A program made the translations under genes and the position numbers. This document shows positions 24,101 through 32,395 of a stretch of 45,019 bases of DNA, in pieces; position 1 is the stretch's first letter; each line of letters starts with the position of its first letter. Source of the DNA: Actinomycetes bacterium (GTDB lineage: Bacteria > Actinomycetota > Thermoleophilia > BMS3ABIN01); NCBI GenBank assembly GCA_021790115.1, contig JAJYIM010000014.1, positions 1 to 45,019 on the forward strand, given 5' to 3'. The notes beneath the pieces were generated by a model. It saw nothing but the letters and a program-made list of their open reading frames with translations. It searched no databases and had not been told where the DNA came from.

Positions 24101-25198
24101 ATGCAGCGGGCATTGAACCTGGCCGAACTGGGCCGGGGCAGAACCAGCCCCAACCCGGTCGTGGGCGCTGTTATCGTCAAGAGCGACGAAGTTATCGGCG
24201 AAGGTTATCACGAAAGGGCCGGAGCCGACCACGCGGAAGTGGCGGCCATCAAGTCCGCAAAAGGGGACATCAGGGGCGCGACTGTTTACGTAACTCTTGA
24301 GCCGTGTTGCCATAAGGGCAGGACCGGCCCCTGCACCGAGGCCCTGATTCAGGCGGCTGTTTCCCGCGTGGTTGTAGCTGCGCTTGACCCTTCCACGAAA
24401 GTTAACGGCAAGGGCGCCGGCGCCCTCAAGGAAGCTGGCATCGAGGTCGAGTTGATTGACGGCGCCGTTGCCGCCCGGGCCCGCGCTCAGAACGAGGGCT
24501 TCCGCAAGCACGCCGTCACCGGCCTGCCTTTTGTTACATTTAAGAGCGCCATGAGCCTGGACGGAAAGATTGCGACAAAGTCGGGGGATTCCCGCTGGAT
24601 CTCCGGGGAGGAGAGCCGGGCGCTGGTTCACTCTCTCCGCTCTGGGGTTGACGCCGTCGCCGTGGGCGGTGGCACCGCCCTGGCTGATGATCCCATGCTC
24701 ACCTGCCGTTTGGATGGCGATTTTTCGCAGCCACTCCGGATTGTTTTTGACTCTGGCGCCAATTTGTCGCCCGGCAGCAAGCTGGTCAAGACCGCCGGTG
24801 AGCCCCGGACACTGGTTATTGCTTCCCCGGAAGCGCCGCCGGCAAAGGTGGATGCTCTGAGGCAGGCGGGAGCGGAGGTAATGATCGCCGCCTCCGCACG
24901 CAGCCGCATTGACATCGGCGATGCCCTGACGAGGCTGGGATCGATGGACCCGCCCGTTTTGAGCCTGCTGCTGGAAGGCGGTCCGACGCTGGCGGCATCG
25001 TTTGTCGAGGCGGGCGCTATTGATAAGGTGATGATGTTTGTTGCTCCCAAACTGATTGGTGGCGAATCGGCAAAGACACCGGTCGAGGGCGGCGGTTTTA
25101 ACTTGGTGGGCGAGGCAATGCCGCTCTTCCGCCTGTCGCACAAGCGTATCGGCGAGGATGTGCTGATCACTGCATATACTGCGGAAGATGAATGGTGA
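24101..25198 (+). CDS. ribD: Bifunctional riboflavin biosynthesis protein RibD
   Basis: 365 residues from ATG 24101. The N-terminal deaminase domain acts on 2,5-diamino-6-ribosylamino-pyrimidinone phosphate. Its zinc motif is HAEVAAIKSA and PCCHKGRTGPC, preceded by GRGRTSPNPVVGAVIV. The C-terminal reductase domain starts near FVTFKSAMSLDGKIATKSGDS and includes LLLEGGPTLAASF. The frame is open upstream to ATG 24035, but those codons are the ATCCACC array. The protein part resembling other RibD begins at about IDISFMQRAL, so the true start may be ATG 24101 or a rare ATT at 24086; no Shine-Dalgarno sequence marks either. It is the first gene of the FMN-riboswitch-controlled rib operon. Confidence 0.94.
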   Translation: MQRALNLAELGRGRTSPNPVVGAVIVKSDEVIGEGYHERAGADHAEVAAIKSAKGDIRGATVYVTLEPCCHKGRTGPCTEALIQAAVSRVVVAALDPSTKVNGKGAGALKEAGIEVELIDGAVAARARAQNEGFRKHAVTGLPFVTFKSAMSLDGKIATKSGDSRWISGEESRALVHSLRSGVDAVAVGGGTALADDPMLTCRLDGDFSQPLRIVFDSGANLSPGSKLVKTAGEPRTLVIASPEAPPAKVDALRQAGAEVMIAASARSRIDIGDALTRLGSMDPPVLSLLLEGGPTLAASFVEAGAIDKVMMFVAPKLIGGESAKTPVEGGGFNLVGEAMPLFRLSHKRIGEDVLITAYTAEDEW

Positions 25199-25202
25199 TA
25201 AG

Positions 25203-25300
25203 GCGGATGGTGGATATTGGATTTTGGATAAAGCCAAAAAAACTGGAAAACAACTTGTCAAATGATAAATATTAAGTACAGTATTTTGGAACTTGGAACT
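25203..25300. repeat. Heptad arrays between ribD and ribE
   Basis: GCGGATGGTGGATATTGGATTTTGGAT (first 20 nt GCGGATGGTGGATATTGGAT) at 25203-25229 has GGATNTT-type heptads, and TTTTGGAACTTGGAACT at 25284-25300 has GGAACTT heptads. The first block is the inverted counterpart of the array before ribD. The second block directly precedes the ribE start codon and takes the place of a ribosome site. Confidence 0.65.
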
Positions 25301-25305
25301 AAATC

Positions 25306-25959
25306 ATGTTCACAGGCGTAGTTGAAGAATTGGGAAAACTTATCAGCCTGGAGATGGGCGCCGACAGCGGCGTCATCACCATAGAGGCAGCGATGGTGCT
25401 GGAAGGAACGCGGCTGGGCGATTCCATCGCCGTCAATGGTGTCTGCCTGACGGCGCGGTCTCTTGGCAAAAGCACTTTTTCCGCCGACGTGATGCCGGAG
25501 ACGCTCAGGAAGAGCAACCTGGGGAGCTTAAGGCGCGGCGCCGTTGTTAACCTGGAACGGGCGATGAGCCTGGGCGGGCGCCTGGGCGGGCACCTGATGC
25601 TTGGCCATGTTGACGCCACCGGTAAAGTGGTTTCCGTCCGCCCGGAAGGGACGGCGGTTGTTTACACAATCTCGGCGCCGGAGGGGCTGCGTCGTTATAT
25701 CTTGCCGCAGGGCTCGGTGGGCGTGGACGGCATCAGCCTCACCGTCGCCCGGCTGGAGGGTGGGCGGTTCAGCGTCTCGCTGATCCCGCATACGGTGAAG
25801 ATGACGACGCTGGGTCACTGTGGAGTCGGCTACGAGGTCAATCTTGAAGCCGACGTTATCGGCAAGTATGTCTACAAAATGCTCAAGGGAGGACTGCCCG
25901 GGGGCCAGGGGGAAGGCGGCCTCACCATTGAGAAGCTGGCAGAGGGGGGATTTTTGTAA
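25306..25959 (+). CDS. ribE: Riboflavin synthase alpha chain
   Basis: 217 residues. It dismutates two 6,7-dimethyl-8-ribityllumazine molecules to riboflavin. Two tandem lumazine-binding barrels are visible: MFTGVVEELGKL with SIAVNGVCLTARSL in the first half, and GHLMLGHVDATGKV with SVGVDGISLTVARLEG in the second. The usual C-terminal helix follows (LTIEKLAEGGFL). Length is typical. The ATG is preceded by a GGAACTT heptad block rather than by a normal Shine-Dalgarno sequence. It is second in the rib operon, 107 nt after ribD. Confidence 0.95.
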   Translation: MFTGVVEELGKLISLEMGADSGVITIEAAMVLEGTRLGDSIAVNGVCLTARSLGKSTFSADVMPETLRKSNLGSLRRGAVVNLERAMSLGGRLGGHLMLGHVDATGKVVSVRPEGTAVVYTISAPEGLRRYILPQGSVGVDGISLTVARLEGGRFSVSLIPHTVKMTTLGHCGVGYEVNLEADVIGKYVYKMLKGGLPGGQGEGGLTIEKLAEGGFL

Positions 25960-25971
25960 CCGTTCTCGCCT

Positions 25972-26007
25972 GAACTTTAAACTTGTAATATCGAACTTCT
26001 AATCTGT
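25972..26007. repeat. Decayed heptad array between ribE and ribBA
   Basis: GAACTTT, AAACTTG, TAATATC, GAACTTC and TAATCTG can be read with a 7-bp period. It is poorly conserved and probably an old member of the GAACTTG-type arrays. Confidence 0.4.
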
Positions 26008-26027
26008 TTGGAGCGTGAGCACAAGGC

Positions 26028-27311
26028 ATGACAGCAAAAAGCAAACAGCAGGACAAAAAAGAAAAGCAGGACACGCCGTTTAGCTCGATTGACGAAGCCA
26101 TCGCCGATATTCAGGCCGGCAAGATCATCGTCGTTTGCGACGACGAGGACCGCGAAAACGAGGGCGACCTGACGATGGCGGCCCAGTTCGCCACGCCGGA
26201 GGCCATCAATTTCATGGCCACCCATGGCCGCGGCCTCGTCTGCCTGGCGATGACGCCGGAGAAATGCGGCGAGCTTGATCTGCCGCAGATGGTGCAGAAG
26301 AACGAGGCCACTTTCAGCACCGCCTTCACCGTCTCGATCGAGGCGCGCCACGGGGTGACAACCGGCATCTCCGCCGCCGACCGCGCCCACACGATTCAGA
26401 CCGCCATCAAACCGGACGCCAGGCCGGCAGACCTGGTGCAGCCGGGCCATGTTTTTCCGCTCCGGGCCAAGCCGGGCGGGGTGCTGGAGCGCACCGGCCA
26501 GACTGAGGCCTCTGTTGACCTTGCCAGGCTCGCCGGCCTGGAGCCGGCCGGCGTCATCTGCGAGATCATGAATGAGGACGGCACCATGGCGCGCGTCCCG
26601 GACCTCGTGCCATATTGCCGCAAACACGGGCTGAAGATAATCACCGTCGCCGACCTGATCAAGCACCGCCGCAAGACCGAGAAGCTGGTCAGACGGGCCG
26701 CCGAGGCGCGGCTCCCGACCCGGTTCGGCGACTTTAAGGCGATTGGCTACGAGAGCCTGCTTGATGGCGAGCACCACGTGGCCCTGGTCAAGGGCGATGT
26801 GGCCGGCGCCGAGAATGTGTTGGCGCGGGTACATTCGGAGTGCCTCACCGGCGATGTCTTCGGCTCAATGCGCTGCGATTGCGGCGAGCAGCTTTACCAT
26901 GCCATGCGCATGATCGAGGAGGAAGGCAAGGGGGTGTTGCTCTACCTATCCCAGGAAGGCCGCGGCATCGGCATCCTCAACAAGTTGAAGGCCTACGAGC
27001 TGCAGGAACGGGGCCGCGACACGGTCGAGGCCAATGAGGAGCTTGGCTTTCCTGCCGATTTGCGAGACTATGGGATCGGCGCCCAGATCCTGGTTGACCT
27101 GGGGCTTTCCACCATCCGCCAGATGACGAACAATCCCAAAAAAATCAAGGGGCTGGAAGGATATGGGCTTAAAATTGTGGAAAGAGTGCCCATCGAGATG
27201 CCGCCCCAGTGCGAAAACGTCGCCTACCTGGCAACCAAGAAAGCTAAGATGGGGCACATTCTGCATCATCAGGATCTCCGGTTTGGGGCGGATGAGGAGG
27301 AAGAAAGATAG
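26028..27311 (+). CDS. ribBA: 3,4-dihydroxy-2-butanone-4-phosphate synthase / GTP cyclohydrolase II
   Basis: 427 residues, a fusion supplying both riboflavin precursors. After a Lys/Gln-rich tail of about 15 residues, the RibB domain (about 18-218) has [18 protein letters not shown] and [10 protein letters not shown]. It also has [14 protein letters not shown] and [23 protein letters not shown]. The RibA domain (about 225-410) has [20 protein letters not shown] with the three zinc cysteines, and [18 protein letters not shown]. The catalytic and metal residues of both halves appear intact. It is third in the rib operon. The ribosome site before ATG 26028 is weak (AAGG at 1 nt, GGAG further away). 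Confidence 0.96.
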   Translation: MTAKSKQQDKKEKQDTPFSSIDEAIADIQAGKIIVVCDDEDRENEGDLTMAAQFATPEAINFMATHGRGLVCLAMTPEKCGELDLPQMVQKNEATFSTAFTVSIEARHGVTTGISAADRAHTIQTAIKPDARPADLVQPGHVFPLRAKPGGVLERTGQTEASVDLARLAGLEPAGVICEIMNEDGTMARVPDLVPYCRKHGLKIITVADLIKHRRKTEKLVRRAAEARLPTRFGDFKAIGYESLLDGEHHVALVKGDVAGAENVLARVHSECLTGDVFGSMRCDCGEQLYHAMRMIEEEGKGVLLYLSQEGRGIGILNKLKAYELQERGRDTVEANEELGFPADLRDYGIGAQILVDLGLSTIRQMTNNPKKIKGLEGYGLKIVERVPIEMPPQCENVAYLATKKAKMGHILHHQDLRFGADEEEER

Positions 27312-27379
27312 CGCCTGGCGCCCGGCCGCAGCAGGACCGCATCGCCGCAAAGGATTTCATAAGACGAAAGGAATGATTT

Positions 27380-27853
27380 ATGGCCAACGATTTCAAGAGT
27401 TATGAGGGAATGCTTGATGCCAAAGGCCTTAAGTTTGGCATCGTGGTGGCCCGCTTTAACGAATTTATCTCCGCGCGCCTGCTGGACGGCGCTCTCGATT
27501 GCCTTGTCCGCCACGGCGCCGGCAAGGGCGCCATCGAGGTCGCCTGGGTGCCGGGCGCGTTTGAGATCCCGCTGGTGGCGGCGAAGATGGCCGCCAGTGA
27601 CAAATATGACGCCGTCATCTGTCTCGGTGCCGTCATCCGCGGCGGCACGCCGCATTTTGACTACGTAGCTGCCGAGGTGTCAAAAGGAATCGCCAAGGTT
27701 TCGCTGGACAGCAAGGTGCCGGTGGCAATGGGCGTGCTGACCACGGACAGCATCGAGCAGGCCGTCGAACGCGCCGGCACCAAGGGCGGCAATAAGGGCT
27801 GGCAGGCCGCCGCCGGCGCCCTGGAAATGGCGCAGCTGATGAAACAACTTTAA
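27380..27853 (+). CDS. ribH: 6,7-dimethyl-8-ribityllumazine synthase
   Basis: 157 residues. It joins the RibA/RibD and RibB products to lumazine. Signature segments are [51 protein letters not shown] with the catalytic His in TPHFDY, and [21 protein letters not shown]. Members assemble as pentamers or 60-mer shells. The ATG has AAAGGA 8 nt upstream. It is the last riboflavin gene of the operon; the M4 protease gene starts only 5 nt after its stop. Confidence 0.96.
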   Translation: MANDFKSYEGMLDAKGLKFGIVVARFNEFISARLLDGALDCLVRHGAGKGAIEVAWVPGAFEIPLVAAKMAASDKYDAVICLGAVIRGGTPHFDYVAAEVSKGIAKVSLDSKVPVAMGVLTTDSIEQAVERAGTKGGNKGWQAAAGALEMAQLMKQL

Positions 27854-27858
27854 AGTTA

Positions 27859-28923
27859 ATGGACAGAGGCAGCCGGAAATCACCGGAGCGCGTTTTTCCG
27901 CGGCAGTTGGTTTTTATTGTCCCGCCGCATATCCAGAAGGAGATCATCAGGAACGGCACGGCCGCCGAGCGCGAAGCGATGCTGCATCAGCTGTCGGTCT
28001 CAGAGATGCTGCGTGGCGGGAGGCAGGCTTTCGCCGGACCGGCCGCGGCGGTGCCGGCGGGCCGGAGGCGCCGCGCCGTTTACGATGCCGGCGGCTCCGA
28101 GCAGTTGCCGGGGCTGCTGGTGCGCGAGGAAGGCGGCCGCGCATCCCGGAACCGCGCCGTCAACGAAGCCTACAGCGCCAGTGGCCGCATGTACGATTTC
28201 ATGGCAAAGGTTTACGGCCGCAGCTCCATCGACGGGCGCGGCATGCGCCTTGACGCCAGCGTCCATTTTGGCGTCCGCTACGACAATGCCTTCTGGAATG
28301 GCAGCCAGATGGTTTACGGCGATGGCGACGGCATGGTCTTTAACCGCTTCACCAGGGCTATCGATGTAGTCGGCCACGAGCTGACGCATGGAATCACCCA
28401 AAACGAGGCCGGGCTTCAGTACCGGGACCAGCCGGGCGCGCTGAACGAATCCTTTTCTGATGTTTTTGGTTCCCTCCTCAAGCAATGGGTGAAAAAACAA
28501 ACCGCGGCCCAGGCAGACTGGATCATTGGCGAGGGCCTCTTCACCAGGAGGATCAAGGCGGCGGGCTTAAGGTCGATGAAAGCGCCCGGCACCGCCTATG
28601 ACGACCCCCTGATCGGACGCGACCCGCAGCCGGCCCACATGAAAGATTATTACCGCGGCGCAGATGACAACGGCGGCGTTCACATCAACTCCGGCATTCC
28701 CAACCATGCTTTTTACCTGGCCGCCGTTGCCATTGGCGGCAACGCCTGGGAAAAAGCCGGCCGGGTCTGGTACGTGGCCTTGTGCGACCGGCTCCGGCGC
28801 GGCTCTTCGTTTGCCGATACGGCCAGGATCACCGTGGCTGTGGCTGGCGAGCTTTTCGGTAGGGGCGGCAAGGCGCAGGCAGCCGTGCAAAGCGCCTGGA
28901 AACAGGTCGGCGTGGCCGGGTAA
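27859..28923 (+). CDS. M4-family (protealysin-like) zinc metalloprotease
   Basis: 354 residues, thermolysin family. Zinc and catalytic motifs are VVGHELTHGITQNEAG (HExxH), LNESFSDVFG with the third zinc ligand Glu, and HINSGIPNHAFYLAA with the transition-state His. There is no signal peptide. The short N-terminal part contains a protealysin-type propeptide motif, VPPHIQKEIIRNG, instead of the long thermolysin propeptide. The enzyme is therefore probably cytoplasmic or exported by a non-Sec route. A gene for an emfourin-type inhibitor follows 47 nt later, the classic protealysin arrangement. The start is ATG 27859, 5 nt after the ribH stop and without a strong ribosome site, so it may be read through from the rib operon. 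Confidence 0.93.
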   Translation: MDRGSRKSPERVFPRQLVFIVPPHIQKEIIRNGTAAEREAMLHQLSVSEMLRGGRQAFAGPAAAVPAGRRRRAVYDAGGSEQLPGLLVREEGGRASRNRAVNEAYSASGRMYDFMAKVYGRSSIDGRGMRLDASVHFGVRYDNAFWNGSQMVYGDGDGMVFNRFTRAIDVVGHELTHGITQNEAGLQYRDQPGALNESFSDVFGSLLKQWVKKQTAAQADWIIGEGLFTRRIKAAGLRSMKAPGTAYDDPLIGRDPQPAHMKDYYRGADDNGGVHINSGIPNHAFYLAAVAIGGNAWEKAGRVWYVALCDRLRRGSSFADTARITVAVAGELFGRGGKAQAAVQSAWKQVGVAG

Positions 28924-28970
28924 GCGCAGGCAGGCAAGGCGCAACCTGGCGAGACTGATAGGCAAGGCTG

Positions 28971-29270
28971 ATGAAGATAAGCTTCGAGCGCAGCGGCGGA
29001 TTTGCGGGAATGCACCTGGCGGTCAAGTTTGAGCTGGGCTCGCTGGGAGGCGCCGATGCCGGCCGGCTTCGCCAACTAGTCAGCGATGCCGGCTTTTTTG
29101 ACCTGCCGGCGCAGGTTTTGTCAAAGGAGCGGCAGCCGGACCGTTTTAGTTACAGGCTGACGGTGACCGGGAAGGAGCGCAGCCACACGGTCGAGGTTGA
29201 CGAGGAAGTGGTTCCAGGCCAGCTCGCGCCCCTGATTGACTGGTTGACAAGGATGGCAGCTTCGCGGTAG
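28971..29270 (+). CDS. Emfourin-type inhibitor of the M4 protease
   Basis: 99 residues. The opening MKISFERSGGFAGMHLAVKF and the middle LRQLVSDAGFFDLPAQ are characteristic of emfourin, the small protein inhibitor first described with protealysin. It also shows YRLTVTGKERSHTVEVDEE and the final helix LAPLIDWLTRMA. No signal peptide is present, consistent with a cytoplasmic partner. It is encoded directly downstream of the protease, so the pair probably acts as enzyme and controlling inhibitor. The name rests on family resemblance read by eye. Confidence 0.82.
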   Translation: MKISFERSGGFAGMHLAVKFELGSLGGADAGRLRQLVSDAGFFDLPAQVLSKERQPDRFSYRLTVTGKERSHTVEVDEEVVPGQLAPLIDWLTRMAASR

Positions 29271-29309
29271 TTATCCAAGAGGAAACGCGCCGCCGGAGAG
29301 AGGCTGTTG

Positions 29310-29501
29310 CTAGACGGCTTTTTGCACCTTGCCGGCGCTGATGCACTTGGCGCAGACGTAGGCGCGCGTGGGGGCGCCGCCCTGGATGATCCTGATCTTT
29401 TGCAGGTTGGGGTTAAACCGCCGCCGGGTGGCGCGGTTGGAGTGGCTGCGGTTGTTGCCGTAGCCGGGCTTTTTGCCGCAAACTGAACAGACTTTTGACA
29501 A
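29310..29501 (-). CDS. rpmB: 50S ribosomal protein L28
   Basis: 63 residues, [32 protein letters not shown] and onward (first 20: [20 protein letters not shown]). It keeps the zinc-type cysteine pairs CSVC and CAKC, i.e. the C+ paralogue class used when zinc is sufficient. It is highly basic, as expected of a large-subunit protein. The start is TTG 29501 (GGAACG upstream), since no ATG fits the family start. It is transcribed convergently with the emfourin gene and divergently from recG. Confidence 0.95.
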   Translation of the reverse strand: MSKVCSVCGKKPGYGNNRSHSNRATRRRFNPNLQKIRIIQGGAPTRAYVCAKCISAGKVQKAV

Positions 29502-29590
29502 TAGCGTTCCTTTGTTTTAAGGTTTATCAATAATTAAGCACGCCATCAAGCCGGATCCCAGTATCCAGCGTCTGCTTAACGGCGTAATTA

Positions 29591-29599
29591 TGCTATAGT
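29591..29599 (+). promoter_or_regulatory. Possible extended -10 promoter of recG
   Basis: TGCTATAGT supplies a TG-extended -10 (TATAGT, 29594-29599), only 10 nt before ATG 29610. No good -35 is seen. If used, the recG mRNA would have an almost absent leader when started at 29610. Confidence 0.35.
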
Positions 29600-29609
29600 C
29601 GCTGCTTAA

Positions 29610-31784
29610 ATGCAAGAAGGAGAGGCCATAACCAAGCATGGCTGCACCGTTGCCTTCGCCGGGTCTGGGCCGCTTCAGCCGGCAAAACTGCCTCCCACTT
29701 CCAAAGCCTGTTTTAACCCTCCCCGGCTGGCGGAGCCGCTCACGGTTCTTCCCGGCGTCGGGCCGGCAACAGCCGGCGCGGCCGGCAAGCTGGGCTTGGC
29801 CGTCCTCGGCGACCTCCTTTTTCATTATCCCTTTCGCCACGAGGATTTTACCAGCAGGAAAAAGATCGGCGAGCTAAAGTATGGCGAGGAGGCAACCGTC
29901 GCCGCCAGCGTGGAAAGGGTGGCGCTGGCGCGCACACGGCGGCGCAGCCTGCATCTTGTGAGGGCAGTGGTCCGCGACGAGACCGGGTACATGCAGGCGG
30001 TCTGGTTCAATCAGGATTACCTCGCCGAGCTGCTCAGGCCCGGGGAAAGCCTGCTCCTGCGCGGCTCCTACGGCGCCGGCGCCTTTAAGGTGAGGGAGCA
30101 TGAGATATTGGGGCGCGGCGAAGCAGGACTGCACACTACCGGTTACGTGCCTGTTTATGCCACCACGGAAAGGATCACGGTAAAACGGCTGCGCGGCTGG
30201 CTGGCGCGGGTCCGGCCGCTGATGGCGCAGCTGGCCGATCCTCTGCCGGCGCCGCTCAGGGCGGAGTTGCGCCTGCCGTCTAAAGCCGACGCCGTGCTTG
30301 CCATGCACTTTCCCCGCACGCCGGCGGACTTCCGGCAGGCAGAGCGGCGCCTGGTCTTTGAAGAGCTGTTTCTGCTGCAGGCGGCGCTGCTTTGGCGCCG
30401 GCGCCAGTTTGCGGCTTTGCAAAACGGGGTTAAATTGGGGCCGGTGGGGGAGTTAACCAAGAGTTTTATCCGCGCCCTGCCTTTCAACTTGACAAAAGAC
30501 CAGAAGCGCGTTTGCAGCGAGATTTCTGCTGATCTGCAGAGCCCGCGGCCGATGCAGCGCCTGCTGCAGGCAGATGTTGGCGCCGGCAAGACGGTTGTCG
30601 CTCTCTACACGATGCTGCGGGCGGCAGAATCCGGCCGCCAGGCGGCGCTGATGGCTCCCACCGAGGTGCTGGCGGAGCAACATTTTTTCAGTCTGGAGCG
30701 GATGCTCGCCGGCCTGCCGGTGCGCATTGCTTTTCTTTCCAGCCGCCTGAAGGCCGCTGAGCGGCGCCGGCTACTGGACCGGATTGCTTCCGGCGAAGTT
30801 GACATCGTGGCCGGCACCCACGCGCTGATTCAGGAGGGCGTCAGCTTCGTCTCCCTGGCGGTGGTCGTTGTTGACGAGCAGCACCGCTTTGGCGTCAGTC
30901 AGCGCGAAAATCTTGCTGTCAAGCCCGGCGGTGGCGGCCCGGTTCCCCACGCTTTGCACATGACGGCAACGCCTATCCCCAGGTCGCTGGCGCTGACGCT
31001 ATACGGCGACCTTGAGACCAGCGTCATCAGGTCGCTGCCGGCAGGGAGGCGCAAGGTCGGCACCTGGCAGGTCCCCGAGGCCAAGCGCGCCGCCGCCTAC
31101 CGGTTTATCCGCCGGCAATTGGACGAGGGCCGCCAATGCTACGTTGTCTGCCCCTTGATTGAGGAGTCAGATACAGTTCAGGCCCGGGCCGTGGAGACGG
31201 AGGCCGCGCGCCTGAAGGGCAGCGAGTTTTCCGGCTACCGCCTCGGCGTCCTCCATGGCCAGATGCCGCCCGCGCAGAAGCAGCGGGCCATGCAACTGTT
31301 TGCATCCGGCGTTATCCAGGTGCTGGTGACCACAACCGTGATTGAAGTCGGCGTCGATGTTCCCAATGCGTCTGTGATGATGATCGAGGAGGCCGACCGT
31401 TTCGGCCTGGCGCAGCTGCATCAGCTGCGCGGCCGCGTCGGCAGGGGCAGTCACAAATCATATTGCCTCCTTTTCGGCGACCCGAAAACAGAGCAGGCCA
31501 GGCGCAGGCTGGCGGCGATGGAGTCGGCCGCCGACGGTTTCGCCCTCGCTGATCTTGATCTTCAGATCAGGGGGGAGGGGCAGCTGTTTGGCGAGCGCCA
31601 GTCCGGCCTGCCGGATTTAAAGCTGGCGCGGCTGGCCCGCGACCAGGAAGTCCTGGCGCTGGCGCGCCGGAAGGCGGGGGCGCTGGTGGGCGCCGGCCGC
31701 GGGCTGGCCGGCCCCGAGCACGCCTTGCTGCGGGACGAGATCAAGCGTGTTTTTGGCGATGTGGGGCGGCTGGGGCGGGTTTGA
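29610..31784 (+). CDS. recG: ATP-dependent DNA helicase RecG
   Basis: 724 residues. It regresses stalled forks and processes branched DNA. The N-terminal wedge region begins near LTVLPGVGPATAGAAGKLGL and continues through an OB-fold (ASVERVALARTRRRSLHLVRA). Helicase motifs are QADVGAGKTVVAL (Walker A), VVVDEQHRFGVSQRE (DEQH box), MTATPIPRSLALTLYGD, TTVIEVGVDVPNASVM and LHQLRGRVGRGSHKS. The TRG region (QLFGERQSGLPDLKLA) closes the protein. Length is normal. The first 40 residues are not conserved-looking, so the true start may be later than ATG 29610. A strong palindromic terminator follows. Confidence 0.95.
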   Translation: MQEGEAITKHGCTVAFAGSGPLQPAKLPPTSKACFNPPRLAEPLTVLPGVGPATAGAAGKLGLAVLGDLLFHYPFRHEDFTSRKKIGELKYGEEATVAASVERVALARTRRRSLHLVRAVVRDETGYMQAVWFNQDYLAELLRPGESLLLRGSYGAGAFKVREHEILGRGEAGLHTTGYVPVYATTERITVKRLRGWLARVRPLMAQLADPLPAPLRAELRLPSKADAVLAMHFPRTPADFRQAERRLVFEELFLLQAALLWRRRQFAALQNGVKLGPVGELTKSFIRALPFNLTKDQKRVCSEISADLQSPRPMQRLLQADVGAGKTVVALYTMLRAAESGRQAALMAPTEVLAEQHFFSLERMLAGLPVRIAFLSSRLKAAERRRLLDRIASGEVDIVAGTHALIQEGVSFVSLAVVVVDEQHRFGVSQRENLAVKPGGGGPVPHALHMTATPIPRSLALTLYGDLETSVIRSLPAGRRKVGTWQVPEAKRAAAYRFIRRQLDEGRQCYVVCPLIEESDTVQARAVETEAARLKGSEFSGYRLGVLHGQMPPAQKQRAMQLFASGVIQVLVTTTVIEVGVDVPNASVMMIEEADRFGLAQLHQLRGRVGRGSHKSYCLLFGDPKTEQARRRLAAMESAADGFALADLDLQIRGEGQLFGERQSGLPDLKLARLARDQEVLALARRKAGALVGAGRGLAGPEHALLRDEIKRVFGDVGRLGRV

Positions 31785-31810
31785 AGCCAGGAGAAGAGGG
31801 GTTGGAAAAA

Positions 31811-31849
31811 GACGGGGCGCGGCAATCCGGAGGATTGCCGCGCCCCGTC
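31811..31849. terminator. Bidirectional terminator between recG and the dsrC-like gene
   Basis: An 18-bp perfect stem (GACGGGGCGCGGCAATCC and its complement, 31811-31828 with 31832-31849) with the 3-nt loop GGA lies 26 nt after recG. It sits between two convergent genes and can act in both directions; no long T-run follows on the plus strand. Confidence 0.75.
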
Positions 31850-31896
31850 GCCACCATTTTCAATGTCTTTCAGGCAGGCACAGGCCCCTTCAGCAG

Positions 31897-31935
31897 GCGC
31901 AGGCCTTTAGCCTGCGCAGACCCGAAACCCGAAAC
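31897..31935. repeat. AGGC hairpin repeat followed by CCCGAAA heptads
   Basis: GCGCAGGC (31897-31904) and GCCTGCGC (31910-31917) form an 8-bp hairpin, the same type as at 6710. Directly after it, ACCCGAAACCCGAAAC (31919-31934) is a 7-bp-period repeat like that at 40120. Confidence 0.5.
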
Positions 31936-31943
31936 TGATTTTT

Positions 31944-32279
31944 TTACACCGGCCGCTTCAAGTAGGAAACAACTTCATCGACCGGCTCAGGCCGGCCGGC
32001 AATCTTCCAGGCCTTAAGCGGATCAATAAATTCCTCATTGACGCATTCGCGCGGCTGGTGTACGTGGCGGCAAACAGAGCCGAGAATTGGGAATGACTGG
32101 TAATTCGCGTAATAGGTTCTCATGAACTTAAGCACCCCCATCTGCTCCGGCGTTAGCTCCCCGATACCTTCCTGATCGGCCAGCGCCTGGGCCACGTTTT
32201 CATTCCAGTTGTCCGCATTGATCAAATAACCATCCTCGTCAACATTGACTCTTTCGTTTCCGCATACAAGCTGTGGCAT
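31944..32279 (-). CDS. DsrC/TusE-family protein lacking the C-terminal redox cysteines
   Basis: 111 residues with the DsrC fold signature: VNVDEDGYLINADNWNENVAQALA, LTPEQMGVLKFMRTYYANYQ and FIDPLKAWKIAGRPEPV. In true DsrC the flexible C-terminal arm has two cysteines that carry sulfur (around the KIAG-PKP motif and the penultimate position). Here the first is replaced by Trp (AWKIAG), the second is absent, and the arm ends DEVVSYLKRPV. Sulfur-relay function in the usual way is thus unlikely. Cysteine-free DsrC homologues have been considered regulatory. Other cysteines (VCGNE, SVCRHVHQPREC) are present. The ATG has AAAGGA upstream. It follows a small unknown gene on the minus strand. Confidence 0.85.
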   Translation of the reverse strand: MPQLVCGNERVNVDEDGYLINADNWNENVAQALADQEGIGELTPEQMGVLKFMRTYYANYQSFPILGSVCRHVHQPRECVNEEFIDPLKAWKIAGRPEPVDEVVSYLKRPV

Positions 32280-32323
32280 TGTTATTCCTTTCCGAAAAGT
32301 TACGGCAGAGAAGCCTTTCTTTT

Positions 32324-32391
32324 TTGGATTCTTGACCTTGGATGTTTGGTTTAGGTTTTATCCAAAATCCAAAATCCAATGTCAAATGTCC
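32324..32391. repeat. Facing heptad arrays between the two minus-strand small genes
   Basis: TTGGATTCTTGACCTTGGAT with GTTTGG (32324-32349) faces TCCAAAATCCAAAATCCAAT with GTCAAATGTCC (32360-32391). The heptads are TTGGATN/CCAAAAT, and the two blocks can pair into a hairpin with a loop of about 10 nt. Confidence 0.7.
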
Positions 32392-32395
32392 GGGT

